Shown here: positions 7,848 through 12,119 of the stretch, piece by piece | Position numbering within the stretch: the stretch's first letter is position 1 | Layout of the letters: each line of letters begins with the position of its first letter | DNA from: Nitrospirales bacterium | Lineage (GTDB): Bacteria > Nitrospirota > Nitrospiria > Nitrospirales > UBA2166 | Direction of reading: 5' to 3' | NCBI GenBank assembly: GCA_029261375.1 | Contig: JAJDBL010000432.1 | Span: forward strand, 1 to 12,119 | DNA: 12,119 nt | Program-made: the position numbers and the translations under genes | The notes under the pieces: generated by a model | The model's input: only the letters and a program-made list of their open reading frames with translations | Database searches by the model: none | What the model was told of the DNA's origin: nothing

Positions 7848-8783
7848 ATGCCTGAACGGCCATTTCTTTCAATTGTCGTCCCTGCGTACAACGAAGAGCA
7901 GAATGCCTTGATTGTGTACGAAGCGATTCGCAACGTGTGTCGCAAGTTGTCACACAGGTTTGAGATTATCTTTGTGGATGATGGAAGTTGTGATGGTACT
8001 TTCGATGTGCTTGCGAAGCTCCATCAAGCTGATCCGGACGTGAAGGTGATCCGGTTAACAAGAAACCATGGCCAGACAGCTGCCATGGACGCCGGGTTTC
8101 GTCTCGCACAGGGACGCGTCATCGTTAGTATGGATGGAGACTTGCAAAATGACCCACAAGATATTCCCCGACTGCTTGCGAAACTTCACGAAGGGTACGA
8201 TGTGGTGTGTGGGTGGCGTAAGGCAAGAAAAGACACGATGTTCTCACGGCAAATTCCATCGATCGTTGCGAATTGGTTGATCGCGAAAATTACCGGGGTG
8301 CCTATCCATGATAACGGGTGCTCCCTCAAGGCCTATCGAGCGGACGTGATCAAGCGGGTTGCGCTCTATTCTGAACTTCACCGCTTCATTCCAGCGCTGG
8401 CGACTCTTACTGGTGCTCGGATTGCGGAGATTGTGGTGACCCATCATGCGAGGAAGTTTGGGGTAAGCAAGTATGGTCTGTCACGAGTGTGGAGCGTGTT
8501 CTTTGATCTGTTCTTGATCAGGATGCTCACCGGGTTTTCTCAACGACCGGCCGTGTGGTTCGGAACGTTGAGTGTTCCAGTTCTTTGTCTGGCAACCGGG
8601 TGCCTGGTTGGGATCAGCATGTTAAATGTGCCTGGTGTGGTCCTGCCCACCGCCGCACTCTTATTGTATGCACTCGCCGGCCATTTCGTCGTTATGGGGG
8701 TTTTTGGTGAGATGGTGTTGATGGCTGGAAACTATAGACCTGAGTCCATGATCGCTGCAAGTGCACTAAGAATCCTCCCTTAG
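7848..8783 (+). CDS. GT2 polyprenyl-phosphate glycosyltransferase (DPM1/ArnC/GtrB-like)
   Basis: This 311-residue glycosyltransferase has the GT-A fold. The nucleotide-binding start is SIVVPAYNEEQN (8-19) and the DDGS motif is at 44-47. RNHGQTAAMDAGF (72-84) and the metal-binding DGD at 96-98 (SMDGDLQNDP) follow. The acceptor-side NGCSLKAYR (156-164) and SKYGLSR (207-213) match enzymes that load a sugar onto undecaprenyl phosphate. Two C-terminal membrane segments lie at about residues 237-258 and 264-292. All expected catalytic motifs are present. The ATG at 7848 is the first start after an in-frame TGA a few codons upstream. The ribosome-binding site is weak. It probably supplies a lipid-linked sugar for the polysaccharide made here. 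The sugar cannot be named. Confidence 0.92.
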   Translation: MPERPFLSIVVPAYNEEQNALIVYEAIRNVCRKLSHRFEIIFVDDGSCDGTFDVLAKLHQADPDVKVIRLTRNHGQTAAMDAGFRLAQGRVIVSMDGDLQNDPQDIPRLLAKLHEGYDVVCGWRKARKDTMFSRQIPSIVANWLIAKITGVPIHDNGCSLKAYRADVIKRVALYSELHRFIPALATLTGARIAEIVVTHHARKFGVSKYGLSRVWSVFFDLFLIRMLTGFSQRPAVWFGTLSVPVLCLATGCLVGISMLNVPGVVLPTAALLLYALAGHFVVMGVFGEMVLMAGNYRPESMIAASALRILP

Positions 8784-8838
8784 ACCTGCTCTCCACCCCC
8801 GCCTGTCTCCTGTGTATACAGGACCGAGCATCGGTTCT

Positions 8839-9828
8839 ATGTCACCACAACTAAGCAAGATTCAGAAAATCGTTCAACACGAGCAAGAGCCGTCAGTTTC
8901 GGTGTCTGTTGTCTTGCCGGTTACTGATAGGCACCATGATGTTGCGAAGGTCTATGAGGCCTACGCTGGAGTCTTACGCCAGAGCGGGTATTCGTTCGAA
9001 TTCATTGTTGTCGTTGATGGCGGCAATGAAGACGTTTCGCAAAGTCTCAGGTCCCTTGTCGACAATGGGGAGCCCATTCAAGTTGTCGTGCTTCGCCGTG
9101 CGTTTGGTGAGGCCACGCTATTGTCGGTCGGGTTTGAGAAGTGTCGGGCAGATATCATCGTGACCGTGCCCGCACACTTTCAAACGGAGCCGGCTGGGTT
9201 GCACGAGATCATGCGGCTCCTTTACGCCGGAAATGATTTTGTCGTGGGGCGGCGCTGGCCCAGGAAAGATTTCTGGTTCAATCGAGTGCAGCATGCTGTG
9301 TTTCACGGTCTCGCAGGCCTGTTCACAGGAGTGAAGGTGTTTCATGACATGACTTGTGGGCTCAAAGGATTCAAAAAGCAGGTGATTCATGATGTCCAGC
9401 TTTATGGGGACCTTTACCTGTTCTTTCCCGTGCTTGCGTATCGGAGGGGGTATCGAGTCGTTGAGGTCGCAATCCCACAGCATCGTGAAGATTGCCGAGC
9501 TCGAGTTTACCCCGTAGGGCTTTATCTTACGAGGCTTCTAGACATCGTGACGCTCGCGTTTCTAGTCAAGTTCACACGAAAACCTCTACGGTTATTCGGA
9601 TCGATTGGCGCGGTATTGTTTGGGGCTGGATTCTTGATATCCCTCATGCTCACAATCGAGCGTGTGCTCGGCGCGACAACGCTCGCTGATCGACCGCTTC
9701 TGATATTGGGTGTGCTCTTGATGGTTCTTGGGGTGCAGACGGGGTCTATCGGATTGCTAGGCGAGATCATTATTTTTACCCACGCGAGACGGATGAAAGA
9801 GTACACCGTTCACAAGATCCTTCGGTGA
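8839..9828 (+). CDS. GT2-like membrane glycosyltransferase lacking the DXD motif
   Basis: This 329-residue protein has the same layout as its upstream neighbour: a GT-A-like domain followed by two membrane segments at about 251-274 and 284-312. SVVLPVTDRHHD (23-34), RRAFGEATLLSVGF (86-99), VVGRRWPRKDFW (135-146) and HDMTCGLKGFKKQV (169-182) align with DPM1/GtrB-type enzymes. The DDGS motif has become VDGG (59-62). The DXD metal-binding motif is replaced by PAH at 111-113 (VTVPAHFQTEP). The frame is open and undamaged, so it is not a decaying gene. It may be a non-catalytic partner of the neighbouring GT2, or it may use another mechanism. I chose the ATG at 8839. A GTG at 8812 would add nine residues, and neither has a clear ribosome-binding site. 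Confidence 0.85.
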   Translation: MSPQLSKIQKIVQHEQEPSVSVSVVLPVTDRHHDVAKVYEAYAGVLRQSGYSFEFIVVVDGGNEDVSQSLRSLVDNGEPIQVVVLRRAFGEATLLSVGFEKCRADIIVTVPAHFQTEPAGLHEIMRLLYAGNDFVVGRRWPRKDFWFNRVQHAVFHGLAGLFTGVKVFHDMTCGLKGFKKQVIHDVQLYGDLYLFFPVLAYRRGYRVVEVAIPQHREDCRARVYPVGLYLTRLLDIVTLAFLVKFTRKPLRLFGSIGAVLFGAGFLISLMLTIERVLGATTLADRPLLILGVLLMVLGVQTGSIGLLGEIIIFTHARRMKEYTVHKILR

Positions 9829-9862
9829 ACCTATTTGTAGTGGTGATCTCGTTCACGATCTG

Positions 9863-10096
9863 TTGAAAAGCTACAGAAAACTAAACCGGTCACTTTTCAG
9901 ACCTACGCCAATTCACGGAAGCACGCATGCTGAGGAGATCACCAGCAATACGAGCTTGGATGGAGAGCAAATTGGAGAGCCAGTGTCTACGTGGAACGAC
10001 TCTGGCGTAGCGCCAAATTATGCGCTGGCCAAGTCATATGGCACCGCGGCAGATATTACTCCTTGGTCTGGGCGGGAATTTATGGTAGGTCAGTGA
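9863..10096 (+). CDS. Possible 77-codon ORF overlapping the GT4 start
   Basis: In the 264-base gap after the DXD-less GT2 gene, one frame stays open from upstream and ends at a TGA (10094-10096) that shares GTGA with the start of the next gene. The first likely start after the previous stop codon is a TTG at 9863. The protein has no membrane segment and no family I recognise; its last residues read PWSGREFMVGQ. It may be a remnant or chance, and there is no good ribosome-binding site. Confidence 0.15.
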   Translation: MKSYRKLNRSLFRPTPIHGSTHAEEITSNTSLDGEQIGEPVSTWNDSGVAPNYALAKSYGTAADITPWSGREFMVGQ

Positions 10097-11313
10097 ACAC
10101 TGAAAATGACCGCTACGTTATCGTCTCCTTTTCACCGAATCGATGGGACGACAAGTGGTCAAGTCGGCAGTTCGTCGCCCGCGAGTTTGCGCGTAAAGGT
10201 CACATCGCCATCCATGTGGAGCCTCCTGTGTGGTTCGGACAGAAAGCCCGCGGGGGGGTGTTACCTGAATGCGTGCAAGTTGAGCCCAACATGTGGCGGT
10301 ATCGTCATTCAGTAACGCTGCCGCAATTTGGTGTCCGGGCCCCCGGGCGGTGGCTCAATACCTTCACAAATTCCGTTCGGTATTCTCAGTTACGACGGGC
10401 GATCAAAAGGATATCATTGACCGCGCCGATTATTTATATCTGGCACCCGGACTTTGCCCACGCCGTAGGCCGACTCGACGAACGCCTAGTCTGTTACCAC
10501 AAGTACGATCGATTCCCATGGACCGGAAACCCAACGCCTGAATTTCGCACACGTGAGTTGGAGCTGGTGAACAATGCCGGTGCCTGTTTTTCTTTGACGC
10601 GGGAAATGATCAACCTCGGAGAGCGTGACGTAGACTTTCATGTCGTTCCCTGTGCTGTTGACTGGCAGGTATTCCATGATGCTCTCAAGCGCAAAGATCA
10701 AAACGAGCCGGCCGACATTCAAAAGCTGCCACATCCTCGTCTTGGATACGTTGGTGCCATCAACCAGAAGGTCGATTTCGAGCTGCTCACATTGCTTGCC
10801 GAGCGACTCGAGCAAGGCTGCATTGTGCTGGTGGGGCCAGTCGGCGGAGCACGTGAGCTTTACGAGGAAAAGATGCAGGTGCTGCTCCAACATCCTCGAG
10901 TCCACTGGCTTGGATCAAAAAAATTCAACGACATTCCGTCGTACATTGTCCACCTTGATGTCGGTCTTATGTGCTACGACGTGGATCGAGCACCGTGGAT
11001 GAAGGACGCCTCGCCGCTGAAGATGTATGAGTATCTCGCTGCGGGACTCCCGACCATTTCGGCGGATCTCCTCGCCGCGGAGGAAATCGGAGACCTTCTT
11101 ACCATCGCTCGCACACGTGAAGAGTGGTGGTTCGCGATCCAACGCGCGCTGGAGGAGCGCCAAGATCCCCTCGCAACTCAGAGGCGTCTAAGCTTCGCGA
11201 AGCAGAATTCCTGGGAAAACCGCGTTGACGATATCTGTTGCCATATCCAGCGCAAGCTTGCCCAGGCGACAGCGATCACCACCAATCGGCAGATTTCGGC
11301 TTCCGCGAGCTAA
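10093..11313 (+). CDS. GT4-type glycosyltransferase (glycosyl transferase group 1, TuaH-like)
   Basis: This 406-residue cytoplasmic glycosyltransferase has the GT-B fold. The N-terminal domain begins with RYVIVSFSPNRWDD (7-20). YIWHPDF and CYHKYDRF (115-141) are in the region that normally faces the acceptor. The C-terminal donor domain starts near HPRLGYVGAINQKVDFELL (214-232) and continues with VLVGP and HWLGSKKFNDIP (271-282). It ends in the ASPLKMYEYLAAGLPTIS motif (306-323), where the Glu normally contacts the donor sugar nucleotide. I chose the GTG at 10093. The frame is open back to 9991, but that extra part does not look like this family. A TAGGT stretch four to eight bases upstream is only a weak ribosome-binding site. 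Donor and acceptor cannot be predicted. Confidence 0.88.
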   Translation: MNTENDRYVIVSFSPNRWDDKWSSRQFVAREFARKGHIAIHVEPPVWFGQKARGGVLPECVQVEPNMWRYRHSVTLPQFGVRAPGRWLNTFTNSVRYSQLRRAIKRISLTAPIIYIWHPDFAHAVGRLDERLVCYHKYDRFPWTGNPTPEFRTRELELVNNAGACFSLTREMINLGERDVDFHVVPCAVDWQVFHDALKRKDQNEPADIQKLPHPRLGYVGAINQKVDFELLTLLAERLEQGCIVLVGPVGGARELYEEKMQVLLQHPRVHWLGSKKFNDIPSYIVHLDVGLMCYDVDRAPWMKDASPLKMYEYLAAGLPTISADLLAAEEIGDLLTIARTREEWWFAIQRALEERQDPLATQRRLSFAKQNSWENRVDDICCHIQRKLAQATAITTNRQISASAS

Positions 11314-11739
11314 CCCGCGATACGGGATTATTCCGATCGTGTCTGGTCAGGTGGCGGTATCACCAGTACGGTCTTCCATCACTCAAAGCTCAAAAGCGCT
11401 TGTGCGGTGTGTTCTGTCTCGTCTACCTCATTGAGGCTCGGCGTTTACCCGGTCGTCCATCACCGGAGCAAGCTCTGCGTTGTAGATGCTGCTCTGAATC
11501 TGAACACTATTCTAGGGGTTCTCCGCGTTGTTGTGGTTTCACGCGTTCTTCCTTGCAGGATTTTTGGAATACGTCGTGCAATTGGGGGAGTTAGTACTGA
11601 ACGCGCTCTCAATTGACCCGCGCGTTCTCGGACACAATGATGACATCTTGGCGGGAGAATACCTCGCCGGCAGCGATACAATTGGGCAGCAATTTGCATC
11701 TGTATTGCCAAAATATAATGTCATGAAAAGGTGCACGCG
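11314..11739 (+). other. 426-base stretch without a convincing gene
   Basis: No confident gene or RNA is visible between the GT4 gene and wecB. The three forward frames are each open for part of it. One continues the GT4 frame past its stop to about 11616, one ends at 11594, and one runs from a TTG at 11528 to 11743. The last gives a partly hydrophobic 71-residue peptide (HAFFLAGFLEYVVQLGELVL) and overlaps the wecB start as ATGA. None resembles a family I know. A decayed gene read across successive frames is possible but unproven. AAAGGTG at 11727-11733 is the likely ribosome-binding site for wecB. Confidence 0.35.
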
Positions 11740-12119
11740 ATGACAATCCTATGTGTGGTTGGAGCGAGGCCGAACTTTATGAAGGCGGCCCCAGTCCTCG
11801 TGGCGTTGAAAAAAATCCCTGGCATGATTGTACAGCTCATTCATACCGGCCAACATTATGATCGGAAAATGTCGGAGTTGTTTTTTGAAGAGCTGGGATT
11901 GCCGATCCCTGACCTAGATCTTCAAGTAGGGTCGGGTCCTCACGGAGAACAAACGGGTCAAATCATGATTCAGTTTGAACCCGTGCTGAAAACGAGAAAG
12001 CCAGATTTGGTGATGGTGTTCGGTGATGTAAATTCAACGGTGGCGGCTTCACTATGCGCCGCAAAAATGAACATTCCCGTGGCGCACGTGGAGGCGGGTC
12101 TTCGCAGTTTTGATCGGAC
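11740..12119 (+). CDS. wecB: UDP-N-acetylglucosamine 2-epimerase (WecB family), 5' part
   Basis: The first 126 residues of a non-hydrolysing UDP-GlcNAc 2-epimerase, which interconverts UDP-GlcNAc and UDP-ManNAc, are present. The gene runs off the right edge. The N-terminus ILCVVGARPNFMKAAPVL is diagnostic. HTGQHYD is at 35-41, GDVNSTVAASL at 95-105 and VAHVEAGLRSFDR at 114-126. Asp96 and Glu118 fall where the enterobacterial enzyme has catalytic acidic residues. The ATG at 11740 has a reasonable ribosome-binding site seven bases upstream. UDP-ManNAc or a derivative made from it would be a building block for the polysaccharide. The C-terminal half, including the expected catalytic His, lies outside the window. 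Confidence 0.94.
   Translation, partial: MTILCVVGARPNFMKAAPVLVALKKIPGMIVQLIHTGQHYDRKMSELFFEELGLPIPDLDLQVGSGPHGEQTGQIMIQFEPVLKTRKPDLVMVFGDVNSTVAASLCAAKMNIPVAHVEAGLRSFDR

Noticed and set aside
9991..10092. 34-residue upstream extension of the GT4 protein
   Set aside because: The residues do not fit the start of a GT-B domain, and the GTG at 10093 gives a normal N-terminus.
10486..10905. 139-codon open frame on the minus strand
   Set aside because: It is opposite the GT4 gene and is an antisense shadow.
11238..11594. 118-codon ORF spanning the end of the GT4 gene
   Set aside because: Its first part overlaps GT4 in another frame, and the Cys/Arg/Ser-rich product resembles no known family.

Overview
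The window is a bacterial surface-polysaccharide (O-antigen, capsule or exopolysaccharide) locus. Every confidently called gene is on the + strand. The right edge cuts through the last gene. I see no tRNA, rRNA, CRISPR array, insertion sequence or phage gene. The organism cannot be fixed from the sequence. Base composition looks moderate in GC by eye, and GTG starts occur. The mix of genes (long-form RmlA, a Sat-CysC fusion, a carbamoyltransferase/SxtJ/DUF5989 trio, dolichol-phosphate-mannose-synthase-like glycosyltransferases) suggests a Gram-negative bacterium, perhaps of the Nitrospirota or a deltaproteobacterial-type lineage. That placement is a weak inference.

Left part (149-3163): three dTDP-sugar genes. 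They are an rmlA-type nucleotidyltransferase interrupted by an ochre codon at codon 40, an intact rmlB (dTDP-glucose 4,6-dehydratase) and an rmlD-type reductase. They are closely spaced and probably cotranscribed. No rmlC epimerase is present, so the dTDP-L-rhamnose set is incomplete within the window.

Middle part (3373-7737): a large O-carbamoyltransferase is followed by two small membrane proteins, an SxtJ-like protein and a 50-residue DUF5989 protein missed by length-filtered gene calling. After a 156-base leader comes a bifunctional ATP sulfurylase/APS kinase, which makes PAPS. These genes point to carbamoyl and possibly sulfate decoration of the sugar product. No sulfotransferase is visible.

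Right part (7848-12119): two adjacent membrane-anchored GT2 glycosyltransferases, a GT4-type glycosyltransferase, a 426-base stretch with no convincing gene, and the start of a wecB-type UDP-GlcNAc 2-epimerase. The second GT2 has lost the DXD metal-binding motif that the first one keeps.

Read together, the locus makes nucleotide sugars (dTDP-linked, and UDP-ManNAc from WecB), transfers sugars at the membrane and modifies them. The items most worth a second look are the nonsense codon in rmlA, the DXD-less GT2 paired with a normal one, the carbamoyltransferase membrane trio, and the PAPS-making fusion enzyme without a partner sulfotransferase. I did not find a clearly new defence or mobile system here.
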